Positions 43,421 through 50,364 of a DNA stretch of 60,285 nucleotides are shown here, one piece after another. The notes beneath the pieces are model-generated. The model ran no database searches and had not been told where the DNA came from. It worked only from the letters and a program-made list of their open reading frames with translations. Source of the stretch: an uncultured Oscillospiraceae bacterium (GTDB lineage: Bacteria > Bacillota > Clostridia > Oscillospirales > Oscillospiraceae); contig CANQMW010000018.1 of NCBI GenBank assembly GCA_947625045.1, positions 1 to 60,285 of the forward strand, read 5' to 3'. Numbering within the stretch: position 1 is the stretch's first letter; every line of letters starts with the position of its first letter. The position numbers and the translations under genes are program-made.

Positions 43421-43532
43421 CGTCGGAGCACACAAGCCAGGTCTCCCTTTGCCGCAAGCGGCAAAGCTCGAATGGCCCGTGGCTCCTCCTTTTCCCCGCG
43501 CGACCCGCTGCGCTGGGCTCGCGTGGGGACCC
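43421..43532 (+). repeat. B-type structured interspersed element, copy B4
   Basis: Hairpin 1 is CTTTGCCGC/GCGGCAAAG. Hairpin 2 has arms CCCCGCGCGA/TCGCGTGGGG. It is flanked on both sides by pieces of the C-type repeat (43384-43403 and 43560-43588), as B1 is, so B and C may form one composite element. No gene lies between 43313 and 43596. Confidence 0.8.
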
Positions 43533-43596
43533 CGATTTGCTCACGAGCCGTGGGACCGTGACACTGCCGGTTCCCGCCGCGCGTCGGATGGACATA

Positions 43597-44568
43597 TTAC
43601 CTTTTCCTCTTCTCCGTCAGCTCCACCGCCGCGGCCAGGGCCGCGAACAGCACCGCCGCCACCGGCCAGACCAGCCATGTGAAGTCCCAGCGCTTAGTGA
43701 TGAAGCTCCAGGCCAGGTACCCCGCTGTGACCAGGCACCAGTAGACGCCTGTCACCGCCCGCCGCCAGGGCGCCTTCTTCTCCGGGGCATAGTCCCCCTC
43801 CTGCAGGAGCATCTGGTACGCGCCCCAGGGGATGGACACGCTGACGATGAGATACGCCCCCACCGCCACGATGGCCAGCAGCAGGCCAATGCCGCAGGTC
43901 AGCAAAAACTCACTCTCGGCGGCCACGCACACCAGTATTGGCACCGCCGACGCCACGCACAGGCATACGCCCGTCACCATCCGGCGGCTGTGGGTCTCCC
44001 GGTCCCGGTCCATACCATCCCGGGCCAGCGCCTCCACGCCGGGGGCAGGCGTGAAGACCTCCTTTTCCAGATACTCATATTTTTCCAGCTTCATCCCCCA
44101 GCGCACGAAGACGGCCACCGCCGGGACCACGAAGGCGAACAGCACCGCCAGGCCTACCGCCATGGCGATCTGCTCCCGGACGGGGCGGATCGCGGACAGC
44201 CCACCCAGCAAAATGAGGCACACCGGGGAGAGGATGCACGCCGCCACCGCCAGGGCGAAGGGCTTGGCGGACGCCTCCTTGAGCTCCACGAAGGACCGGG
44301 CCTCCTCCAGCGTCACCTGCCGCAGGGGCGGCTCCTCCGGCGAGGACGCCTCCTCCGTATCGGGCAGGTCCAGTTCATCCTTTAATAAATAGTCGGTGCT
44401 GACGCCGTAGAGCCGGCTCAGCTCCAGGAGCTTATCGATGGCCGGGGCCGCCAGGTCCCCCTCCCACTTGCTGACGGACTGGCGGCTCACGTCCAGCTTT
44501 TCCGCCAGATCGTCCTGGGTCCAGCACTCCCGTTTCCGCAGCTGAATGAGTTTTTCGCCCATGGTCAT
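43597..44568 (-). CDS. HTH-XRE regulator with multi-helix membrane domain (copy 1)
   Basis: The protein has 323 residues. The start is the ATG at 44568 (MTMGEKLIQLRKRECWTQ), 8 bases after AGGAGGT; a longer frame is rejected. Residues 1-65 are an XRE helix-turn-helix (LAEKLDVSRQSVSKWEGDLAAP, then YGVSTDYLLKDEL). An acidic linker and five to six membrane helices follow (about 115-320), in three pairs. It is probably a membrane-tethered regulator that senses an envelope signal. It is paralogous in its DNA-binding part to the neighbour at 44702 and has a matching CAACT/AGTTG operator upstream. Confidence 0.85.
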   Translation of the reverse strand: MTMGEKLIQLRKRECWTQDDLAEKLDVSRQSVSKWEGDLAAPAIDKLLELSRLYGVSTDYLLKDELDLPDTEEASSPEEPPLRQVTLEEARSFVELKEASAKPFALAVAACILSPVCLILLGGLSAIRPVREQIAMAVGLAVLFAFVVPAVAVFVRWGMKLEKYEYLEKEVFTPAPGVEALARDGMDRDRETHSRRMVTGVCLCVASAVPILVCVAAESEFLLTCGIGLLLAIVAVGAYLIVSVSIPWGAYQMLLQEGDYAPEKKAPWRRAVTGVYWCLVTAGYLAWSFITKRWDFTWLVWPVAAVLFAALAAAVELTEKRKR

Positions 44569-44597
44569 ATCGCACGACCTCCTTTCTTGCTGCCCCC

Positions 44598-44662
44598 AGC
44601 ATACCCGTTTTTCCCGTTGCAGACAAGCAAGAAAACTTGAAAATCCCGCAACTAAAAGTTGC
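44598..44662 (-). promoter_or_regulatory. Promoter and palindromic operator of XRE-membrane gene 1
   Basis: On the minus strand, TTGTCT (44626-44621), 17 bases, TATGCT (44603-44598). The palindrome GCAACT-AAA-AGTTGC (44648-44662) lies 22 bases upstream of the -35. A related palindrome stands in the same place ahead of the second gene. Confidence 0.6.
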
Positions 44663-44663
44663 G

Positions 44664-44691
44664 AAAGCCCCGGAGAGCGCGTCTCCGGGGC
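44664..44691 (-). terminator. Terminator after XRE-membrane gene 2
   Basis: A 10-bp stem gccccggaga/tctccggggc with a 5-base loop, followed by TTTCG in the minus direction. Confidence 0.75.
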
Positions 44692-44701
44692 GGTTTTACT
44701 A

Positions 44702-45586
44702 TTAATGATGTTCCTCTTCCGCGTAATGCTCGGTCCACACCGCGTCGCCGTGGGCGGGGCAGGTCTCGATATACAGGAGCTTCCCGTTGCCGTCCCTATC
44801 GCAGTGGTCATAGTCCCGGACGGTGCGCACGTCGATGTCGCCCTCGCCGGCGAAGTTGCGCATGGTGCCCTGGAAATGGCCGCCGGTCAGGCTCTCCCCG
44901 TTGGAGGTGAGCACGTCGGTGAGCACCCGGATGGGCTGGCCCTCAAAGTACCAGCGGCCGTCCTCGCAGGTGATGCCGTAGGGGGCGTATTCCGCCGCGA
45001 TGGCGGCCAGCAGGTCCTCGTCGATGATGCCGTCCACGGTATAGCCGCCGGCCTCATAGGTGGACATCTCCATGGCCGGGCCGTCCTCCATCTCCGGGGC
45101 GGAGACGGCTTCCTGGAACGTCTCTTCTGTGGCCGTTTCCGACACCATGTCCTCGGGGATGGGCGAGGGCTGGAGCAGCTCCACGGACAGGGCCATCCGC
45201 GGCGGGACCAATTCCTCCTCCCGATGGCGGGACGCGTACAGCGCCAGGACAGCCACTACCAGCAAGCAGGCCACCTGCACCCAGGGCCACTTCTTCCGCC
45301 AAAACTTGGGCGGCGCCTCCGGCTCTGGGGCAGGCGCGGGCGGCTCCTCTGCCGGCGGGGGCGGCAGGGCGCCGCCGCTGTCCGACGCGGGGTCATCTTT
45401 CAATAAATAATCCGTGGTGACGGCGAACAGCTCGCTCATCTTCAATATCTTGTCCAGCTCCGGCACGGCCTGGGCCATCTCCCACTTGGATACGGACTGG
45501 CGGGACACATCCAGCCTGTCCGCCAGGTCGATCTGGCTCCAGCCCTGCTTTTTCCGCAGCTCGATGATCTTATCGGCCAAAGGCAT
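44702..45586 (-). CDS. HTH-XRE regulator with single membrane helix and extracellular domain (copy 2)
   Basis: The protein has 294 residues. The ATG at 45586 follows AAGGAGG (8 bases). The XRE domain (residues 1-65) closely matches copy 1, including LDVSRQSVSKWE and TTDYLLKDD. A Pro/Glu-rich linker (PPPPAEEPPAPAPEPEAPP) leads to one membrane helix (about 98-115). An extracellular domain of about 175 residues follows, with paired Cys (CEDGRWYFEG... and CDRDGN...CPAHGD) and no family I recognise. The layout suggests a one-component sensor that binds DNA in the cytoplasm and a signal outside. Confidence 0.82.
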   Translation of the reverse strand: MPLADKIIELRKKQGWSQIDLADRLDVSRQSVSKWEMAQAVPELDKILKMSELFAVTTDYLLKDDPASDSGGALPPPPAEEPPAPAPEPEAPPKFWRKKWPWVQVACLLVVAVLALYASRHREEELVPPRMALSVELLQPSPIPEDMVSETATEETFQEAVSAPEMEDGPAMEMSTYEAGGYTVDGIIDEDLLAAIAAEYAPYGITCEDGRWYFEGQPIRVLTDVLTSNGESLTGGHFQGTMRNFAGEGDIDVRTVRDYDHCDRDGNGKLLYIETCPAHGDAVWTEHYAEEEHH

Positions 45587-45631
45587 ATGAAACGCCTCCT
45601 TTATTGGATTTGGGTGGTCCACCTGGCGTTC

Positions 45632-45695
45632 AGTATACCGGCCACGGCCTGCTATAGCAACCGTTTTGCCTTGGAAATGTGTCAACTGACAGTTG
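45632..45695 (-). promoter_or_regulatory. Promoter and palindromic operator of XRE-membrane gene 2
   Basis: On the minus strand, TTGCTA (45660-45655), 17 bases, TATACT (45637-45632). The palindrome CAACTG-a-CAGTTG (45683-45695) lies 22 bases upstream of the -35, as at the first gene. Confidence 0.6.
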
Positions 45696-45730
45696 CAGCC
45701 CCGTTTTTCCGGGGAAAAATGGGCAGAGCC

Positions 45731-45872
45731 AAGCCTCCCCTGTGCAAGGGGAGGTGCTGAGCGGAGCGAGGCGGAGGGGTTGTTACCAGTCTTGGAATTC
45801 TACCTAGCTTGGTAACAATCCCTCAGTCACCGCCTGACGGCGGCGACAGCTCCCTTTGCACAAGGGAGCCTC
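45731..45872. repeat. A-type palindromic element, copy A6
   Basis: The 142-bp element has terminal hairpins aagcctcccctgtgcaaggggagg and ctccctttgcacaagggag. It lies directly left of the IS element. The stretch 45587-45972 holds only this, the promoter above and the left end of the IS. Confidence 0.85.
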
Positions 45873-45880
45873 CAAAAGGA

Positions 45881-45895
45881 AAGCCTCCCCGAGGG
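45881..45895 (-). terminator. Far half of an IS-split palindrome, probable upp terminator
   Basis: aagcctccccgaggg here and gaggctt at 47138-47144 read together as one palindrome with 10-base arms AAGCCTCCCC and GGGGAGGCTT. In the minus direction it is followed by TCCTTTT. The IS element sits exactly in its right arm. Confidence 0.6.
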
Positions 45896-45929
45896 TGAAC
45901 TGTACCGGGGAAAACAGACAACTGAAAAG

Positions 45930-45963
45930 ACCCCCTGGTGTAAGATAGAATACACCAGGGGGT
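45930..45963. promoter_or_regulatory. RBS-sequestering hairpin ahead of orfA
   Basis: Perfect 13-bp arms ACCCCCTGGTGTA/TACACCAGGGGGT with an 8-base loop end in the GGGGGT that serves as the orfA ribosome binding site. Transcripts entering from outside would fold and hide the start. Confidence 0.7.
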
Positions 45964-45972
45964 GAAGTATAC

Positions 45973-46242
45973 ATGAAAGTAAAACAGAAGGGGCCGGAAA
46001 TGGAGCAACTCCGGCGGGAAGGAAAAACATACCAGGAGATAGCCTCGGTAGTAGGCCTGCGTAAAGAGCAGGTAAAGGGATACTTTAGACGAAGCAGGCA
46101 GGAGCAGCGCAGACGCGGTCATCCGCGCAGCAAGAAAGCAGACGCGTTAAAGACTAACCAGGCACTGCGGAGCGAACTGAAGCGTCTGCGGATGGAAGTA
46201 GACCTTTTGCGGGATTTTCTGGACGTTATGGAAGGGAGGTGA
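45973..46242 (+). CDS. IS3-family transposase OrfA
   Basis: The protein has 89 residues. The ATG at 45973 lies about 10 bases after GGGGGTG. It has a helix-turn-helix (EMEQLRREGKTYQEIASVVGLRKEQVKGYFRR) that should bind the terminal inverted repeats. A leucine-zipper-like helix follows (LKTNQALRSELKRLRMEVDLLRDFLDV) for dimerisation. Its TGA overlaps the GTG of orfB. Confidence 0.92.
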   Translation: MKVKQKGPEMEQLRREGKTYQEIASVVGLRKEQVKGYFRRSRQEQRRRGHPRSKKADALKTNQALRSELKRLRMEVDLLRDFLDVMEGR

Positions 46243-47054
46243 GAGCAAAAGAGAAGTACAAAGCCATATACAGGAACCGGGAGAAGTACAGCATTTCCGA
46301 GATGTGCCGGTACTTTGCCGTTTCCAGAAGTGGTTATTATGGCTGGTTGTCCAGAAAGGATCTGCCAGACCGGGATGAAAATATTGCCCGGATGATCTGC
46401 CAGCGCCGCAGTATGAAATACGGCAAAAGCCTTGGGTGCCGAAGGATGCAGAAATGGTTGGCCCGGGAGAAGGGCATCCACCGCAACTTCAAGACCGTCT
46501 GGCGGATCATGCAGAAGTATGGCCTGCTCAGCGAATGCCGGCGGCACAGGATATACCGGCCCCAGACCTCTCTGCATACATACGGCAACCTGCTGGCCCG
46601 GGACTTCTACTCTGCACGTCCTGACACAAAATGGGTGACTGACATCACCTACATCCCCACCTCGCAAGGTACCCTCTTCCTCTCCGCCATCCTTGACTTG
46701 CATGACCGCCATATCGTATCCTACAAGTTGAGTACCAGAAATGATTGCAGACTGGTATATGACACGGTTAGAGCCGCTATGAAAAAGAAGGTCACTGCAA
46801 AGCCCCAACTTCACAGTGACCAAGGGTTTCAATACACGTCCCACGGGTATTTGAAACTACTGCAAAAATACAACATCACACCCTCTATGTCAAGACCTGC
46901 CACGCCACACGACAACGCAGTTATGGAGTGTTTCTTTGGAATATTCAAAACAGAAGCGCTCAGACTCTATCCTCCCCAGACCCTGGCCCAGGCCAGAACT
47001 CTGGTCCACGACTACATTCACTACTACAACACGGAACGCATGCTGTTAAAATAG
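46239..47054 (+). CDS. IS3-family transposase OrfB (DDE integrase)
   Basis: The protein has 271 residues if read from the GTG at 46239. The N-terminal HTH_21-like part (EMCRYFAVSRSGYYGWLSR) precedes an rve-type catalytic core. The core has Asp in WVTDITYIP, Asp in LSAILDLHDRHIV and Glu in NAVMECFFGIFKTE. It is in the -1 phase relative to orfA. I find no canonical A6G slippery run in the overlap, so coupled re-initiation at the GTG inside AGGTGAG is as likely as a frameshift fusion. Confidence 0.92.
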   Translation: MRAKEKYKAIYRNREKYSISEMCRYFAVSRSGYYGWLSRKDLPDRDENIARMICQRRSMKYGKSLGCRRMQKWLAREKGIHRNFKTVWRIMQKYGLLSECRRHRIYRPQTSLHTYGNLLARDFYSARPDTKWVTDITYIPTSQGTLFLSAILDLHDRHIVSYKLSTRNDCRLVYDTVRAAMKKKVTAKPQLHSDQGFQYTSHGYLKLLQKYNITPSMSRPATPHDNAVMECFFGIFKTEALRLYPPQTLAQARTLVHDYIHYYNTERMLLK

Positions 47055-47137
47055 ACGGACATGCCTTCGCACATCCGTCTATCTATTCCCTTACACCACG
47101 GGCCTTTTTCCCTGTCCGTTTCTCCTGGTACAGTTCA

Positions 47138-47144
47138 GAGGCTT
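47138..47144 (-). terminator. Near half of the IS-split palindrome
   Basis: gaggctt is the proximal arm of the split palindrome, 13 bases past the upp stop codon. The rest is at 45881-45895. Confidence 0.5.
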
Positions 47145-47156
47145 ATAATGTCTCTT

Positions 47157-47786
47157 TTATTTCGTACCGAAAATTCTATCTCCCGCGTCGCCCAAACCGG
47201 GGACGATATAGCCGTGGTCGTTCAGATGGTCGTCCAGGGCGGCGGCGAAGATGTCCACGTCGGGGTGGGCCTCCTGGACCACCTTCACGCCCTCGGGGGC
47301 GGCGATGATGCACATGAACTTGATGTGCTTGACGCCCTCGTCCTTCAAAAACTGGATGGCCGCCACGGCGCTGCCGCCGGTGGCCAGCATGGGGTCGACA
47401 ACGATCACGTCCCGCTCGGTGATATCGGGGGGCATCTTGAAGTAGTACTTCACCGGGGCCAGGGTCTCCGGGTCACGGTACAGGCCCACATGGCCCACCT
47501 TGGCGCTGGGGATCAGGTCCACCATGCCGTCCACCATGCCGAGACCCGCCCGCAAAATGGGCACCACGGCCAGTTTCTTGCCCGCCAGCCGCCGGCAGGT
47601 GGCCTCCGCCACGGGGGTCTTCACCTTGACCTCCTCCAGGGGCAGGTCACGGGTGGCCTCATAGCACATGAGCTTGGCGATCTCGCTGACCAGCTCCCGG
47701 AACTCCTTGACGGAGGTGTTCTCGTCCCGGAGGATGGACAGCTTGTGCTGGATGAGGGGGTGGGAAAATACCATTAAGTTGCTCAT
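47157..47786 (-). CDS. upp: Uracil phosphoribosyltransferase
   Basis: The protein has 209 residues, the normal length. It salvages uracil to UMP with PRPP in the cytosol. The ATG at 47786 follows GGAGAGAT. The PRPP-binding loop reads [18 protein letters not shown] (about 127-144), the early loop reads [14 protein letters not shown], and the end [14 protein letters not shown] is the uracil-binding region. It is the last gene of the polA-rimI-tsaDEB run. The IS element now replaces the sequence immediately downstream. Confidence 0.97.
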   Translation of the reverse strand: MSNLMVFSHPLIQHKLSILRDENTSVKEFRELVSEIAKLMCYEATRDLPLEEVKVKTPVAEATCRRLAGKKLAVVPILRAGLGMVDGMVDLIPSAKVGHVGLYRDPETLAPVKYYFKMPPDITERDVIVVDPMLATGGSAVAAIQFLKDEGVKHIKFMCIIAAPEGVKVVQEAHPDVDIFAAALDDHLNDHGYIVPGLGDAGDRIFGTK

Positions 47787-47809
47787 ATCGATCTCTCCTT
47801 TGCAGAAGT

Positions 47810-48505
47810 TTATTCCTTTTCGAGTTTTGCCAGCCGTTCCCGCTCCGCCTGGCTCATGCGCAGGTACTGGGGCATGAGCTCCCCGGCAGGGACAGCCTCC
47901 TTTCCCATGGCGGCCAGGCCCACGCCCCGGGCACTCTGGACGCGCAGGGGCTCCGGCGCCAGGAACACGGTCACCTGGCTCCGGTCCAGGGTGCTGTAGC
48001 ACAGCTCCGCCCCGTCGCCCAACAATATCCACGGCTCCTGCCGGGCGATGAGCTCGCTTTCAAGCTCCCCGATAGAGATAGCCCTGTCTTCCGTCAGGCG
48101 CACGGGCTTTCCGCCCTCCACGGTGAACAGGGCGTTATACACCTGCCCCCGGCGGGCGTCCATGGCGCAGCAGAGCATCTGCCCGTCCAGCACCGGCCCG
48201 CCCCAGGCCATGGCCTCCAGCGTGGACACCCCCACCAGGGGCTTATCCAGTGCCCAGCCCAGGCCCTTGGCCTCGGCCAGGCCTATGCGCAGGCCCGTGA
48301 AGGACCCGGGCCCCCGGCTCACGGCCACCCGGTCGATGTCCGCGGGGCTCTTCCCTAAGTTTTTCAGCATGTCCTCCGCCATGGGCAGGAGGGTCCGGCT
48401 GTGGGTGAGGCCGGCGTTCTGGATGGAGAAGGCCAGCATTTTTTCGTCCTCAAATACCGCCGCCGAGGCGGCCTTGGCGGAGCTCTCCAGCGCCAGTGTC
48501 AGCAT
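47810..48505 (-). CDS. tsaB: tRNA threonylcarbamoyladenosine biosynthesis protein TsaB
   Basis: The protein has 231 residues. It is an ASKHA-fold scaffold that partners TsaD and TsaE for the universal t6A modification of tRNAs reading ANN codons. Motifs are [17 protein letters not shown] at the start, [38 protein letters not shown] (about 64-101) and [13 protein letters not shown]. The ATG at 48505 follows AGGGAGG and overlaps the end of tsaE. Confidence 0.95.
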   Translation of the reverse strand: MLTLALESSAKAASAAVFEDEKMLAFSIQNAGLTHSRTLLPMAEDMLKNLGKSPADIDRVAVSRGPGSFTGLRIGLAEAKGLGWALDKPLVGVSTLEAMAWGGPVLDGQMLCCAMDARRGQVYNALFTVEGGKPVRLTEDRAISIGELESELIARQEPWILLGDGAELCYSTLDRSQVTVFLAPEPLRVQSARGVGLAAMGKEAVPAGELMPQYLRMSQAERERLAKLEKE

Positions 48506-48921
48506 AGGGGTCCTCCCTCTATCGTTATTTTTCTGTCGTTGTCCCCGGTCTTTTCAAAGCGGACGGCGATCTCGTCGCCCTCGAAGGCCCCGGGCACGTT
48601 CTCGCTCCACTCCACGGAGCACACGCCGCCCCGGGCGAGATAGTCCTCCCAGCCGATGTCGAAAAGCTCATCGGCGCTTCCAAGGCGGTACATGTCGAAG
48701 TGGAACAGGGGCCGGGGGCCGTCATATTCGTTCACGATGGTGAAGGTAGGGCTGGTGACGGCGCAGTCGATGCCCATGCCCCGGGCCATGCCCCGGACGA
48801 AGGCGGTCTTGCCGCAGCCCAGGTCCCCATAGAGGGCAACCACGGCCCCCGCCGGGAGATTCGCGGCAAACCGCGCGCCCAGGTCCTCGGTTTCTTTTTC
48901 GGAGTGGGTAGTGTAGGTCAT
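48499..48921 (-). CDS. tsaE: tRNA threonylcarbamoyladenosine biosynthesis protein TsaE
   Basis: The protein has 140 residues. It is the ATPase of the TsaBDE complex. The P-loop is GDLGCGKTAF (about 39-48), followed by VTSPTFTIVNEYDG and the HFDMYRL motif. The start is the ATG at 48921 (MTYTTHSEKETEDL) after GGAG, one base past the tsaD stop codon; a frame extending 7 codons upstream is rejected. Confidence 0.95.
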   Translation of the reverse strand: MTYTTHSEKETEDLGARFAANLPAGAVVALYGDLGCGKTAFVRGMARGMGIDCAVTSPTFTIVNEYDGPRPLFHFDMYRLGSADELFDIGWEDYLARGGVCSVEWSENVPGAFEGDEIAVRFEKTGDNDRKITIEGGPLC

Positions 48922-48922
48922 C

Positions 48923-49927
48923 TTATAGCTCCATCGTGGCATAAGCGTTCAGGTCGCTGCCTGCCGTGTGCCCCGCTAAAAACTCATAGTAGGCCTGCGC
49001 GCCGATCATGGCGCCGTTGTCGCCGCAGAGGCGCAGGGGCGGCACATAGAGGGTCTTCCCCGCCTTTTGGCAGGCGGATTCAAAGTCCGCCCGGATGCGG
49101 GAGTTGGCGGCCACGCCCCCGGCCACGGCCACATGGGCGTAGCCCAGGGCCTCCGCCGCGGCCATGGTACGGCTCACCAGGGATTCGCTCACCGCCCGGC
49201 ACAGGCTGGCGGCGAGGCCCGCCTTATCCAGCTCCTCCCCGGTCTGTTCAGCGTGGTGGACGATGTTCACCACCGCGGTCTTCAGGCCGGAAAAGCTCAT
49301 GTCGTAGGGATTGCCGTCGTTCACGGCGGGCCGGGGCAGGTCATAGGCCTTATCGTCCCCCTGTTTCGACAGGTCGTCGATGGGCTTGCCCCCCGGGTAG
49401 CCCAAGCCCATGACCCGGGCGGATTTGTCGAAGCACTCCCCCGCCGCGTCGTCCCGGGTCCGGCCCAGCACCCGCATGTCCGTGTAACTCCGTACATCCA
49501 CCAGCATGGTGTTGCCCCCGGAGATGGCGAGACACAAAAAGGGCGGCTCCAGCTCCGGGAAGGCCAGGTAGTTGGCGGCGATATGGCCCCGGATATGGTG
49601 CACCGGGATGAGGGGCACGCCGAGAGCCAATGCCGCGCTCTTGGCGAAGTTCACCCCAACCAGCACCGCGCCGATGAGCCCCGGCGCGTAGGTGCAGGCC
49701 ACCGCGTCTATGTCGCCGCGGGATATGCCCGCCTTTTGAAGCGCCCTATCCGCCAGCAGGGAGATGACCTCCAAATGGCTGCGGGCCGCGATCTCCGGAA
49801 CCACGCCGCCGTATATCTCATGCAGGGCCACCTGGGAGAATATCTCGTCCGCCAGGACTTTTCGCCCGTCCTCCACCACCGCCGCGGCGGTCTCGTCGCA
49901 GGAGGATTCAAAAGCCAGTATCTTCAT
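48923..49927 (-). CDS. tsaD: tRNA N6-adenosine threonylcarbamoyltransferase TsaD
   Basis: The protein has 334 residues. It transfers the threonylcarbamoyl group to A37 of tRNA. It starts MKILAFESSCDETAAAVVEDG. The metal ligands are in HHIRGHIAAN (about 109-118), the nucleotide loops in SGGNTMLVDV and GGVAANSRIR, and a terminal Asp in LCGDNGAMIG. The ATG at 49927 shares one base with the rimI stop codon; a GTG one codon upstream is possible. Confidence 0.96.
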   Translation of the reverse strand: MKILAFESSCDETAAAVVEDGRKVLADEIFSQVALHEIYGGVVPEIAARSHLEVISLLADRALQKAGISRGDIDAVACTYAPGLIGAVLVGVNFAKSAALALGVPLIPVHHIRGHIAANYLAFPELEPPFLCLAISGGNTMLVDVRSYTDMRVLGRTRDDAAGECFDKSARVMGLGYPGGKPIDDLSKQGDDKAYDLPRPAVNDGNPYDMSFSGLKTAVVNIVHHAEQTGEELDKAGLAASLCRAVSESLVSRTMAAAEALGYAHVAVAGGVAANSRIRADFESACQKAGKTLYVPPLRLCGDNGAMIGAQAYYEFLAGHTAGSDLNAYATMEL

Positions 49928-50364
49928 CACAGCACCAACGTCATCAAAATGGCGTCCTCTCTGGGTTTTTCATAGTAATTGGTCCGCCGGCCCACCGGCA
50001 CGAAGCCGTGCTTGGCGTACAGGGCTATGGCGGCGGCATTGGAGGCGCGCACCTCCAGCGTGATAAAGGAGAGCTCCTTTTCCCGGGCCCTTCGCACCAT
50101 CTCACCCATGAGGGCGTCCGCCACGCCGCGGCGGCGGCAGGCAGGGTCCACGGCCAAACTGTCCAGGCTCCCCTCGTCCAGGACGCTGGAAAGCGCCGCG
50201 TAGCCCAAAAACCGGCCGTCTTCCTCCGCCGCCAGCAGCTTGTCCAGCCGCCGGACGATGAAGTCCTCCGGCCACGGGTCGGAGAAGCATGCCCGCTCCA
50301 GCGCCGCGACCGCGGGGATATCTTCGGTTGTCGCGTTGCGAATGACCATCGTCTTAATGTGCAT
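49927..50364 (-). CDS. rimI: Ribosomal protein S18-alanine N-acetyltransferase-like GNAT
   Basis: The protein has 145 residues. It is a GNAT-fold acetyltransferase with the acetyl-CoA loop VDPACRRRGVADALMG (about 76-91) and the C-terminal ALYAKHGFVPVGRRTNYYEKPREDAILM pattern typical of RimI. The ATG at 50364 lies inside the polA end; an ATG five codons later is an alternative. Linkage of rimI with tsaB/tsaD is widespread in Firmicutes. Confidence 0.9.
   Translation of the reverse strand: MHIKTMVIRNATTEDIPAVAALERACFSDPWPEDFIVRRLDKLLAAEEDGRFLGYAALSSVLDEGSLDSLAVDPACRRRGVADALMGEMVRRAREKELSFITLEVRASNAAAIALYAKHGFVPVGRRTNYYEKPREDAILMTLVL

Larger units (their letters stand above)
45896..47137 (+). 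mobile_element. IS3-family (IS150-like) insertion sequence
   Basis: The 1,242-bp element is bounded by 25-bp imperfect inverted repeats: 45896-45920 begins TGAACTGTACC, and the complement of 47137-47113 begins TGAACTGTACC, with 21 of 25 positions equal. It encodes OrfA and OrfB in overlapping -1 phase. Its base composition is visibly lower in GC than the neighbours. There is no exact target duplication beside the TG...CA ends; GAGG occurs on both sides but one base off on the left. Confidence 0.92.

Noticed and set aside
46190-46245. Programmed -1 frameshift between orfA and orfB
   Set aside because: The phase fits -1, but I find no A6G-type slippery run in the overlap; a GTG overlapping the orfA stop offers a simpler route.
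45893-47141. Target-site duplication of the IS element
   Set aside because: The 3-4 bases directly beside the TG...CA ends differ (ggg versus gag). GAGG on both sides is offset by one base, so no duplication can be claimed.
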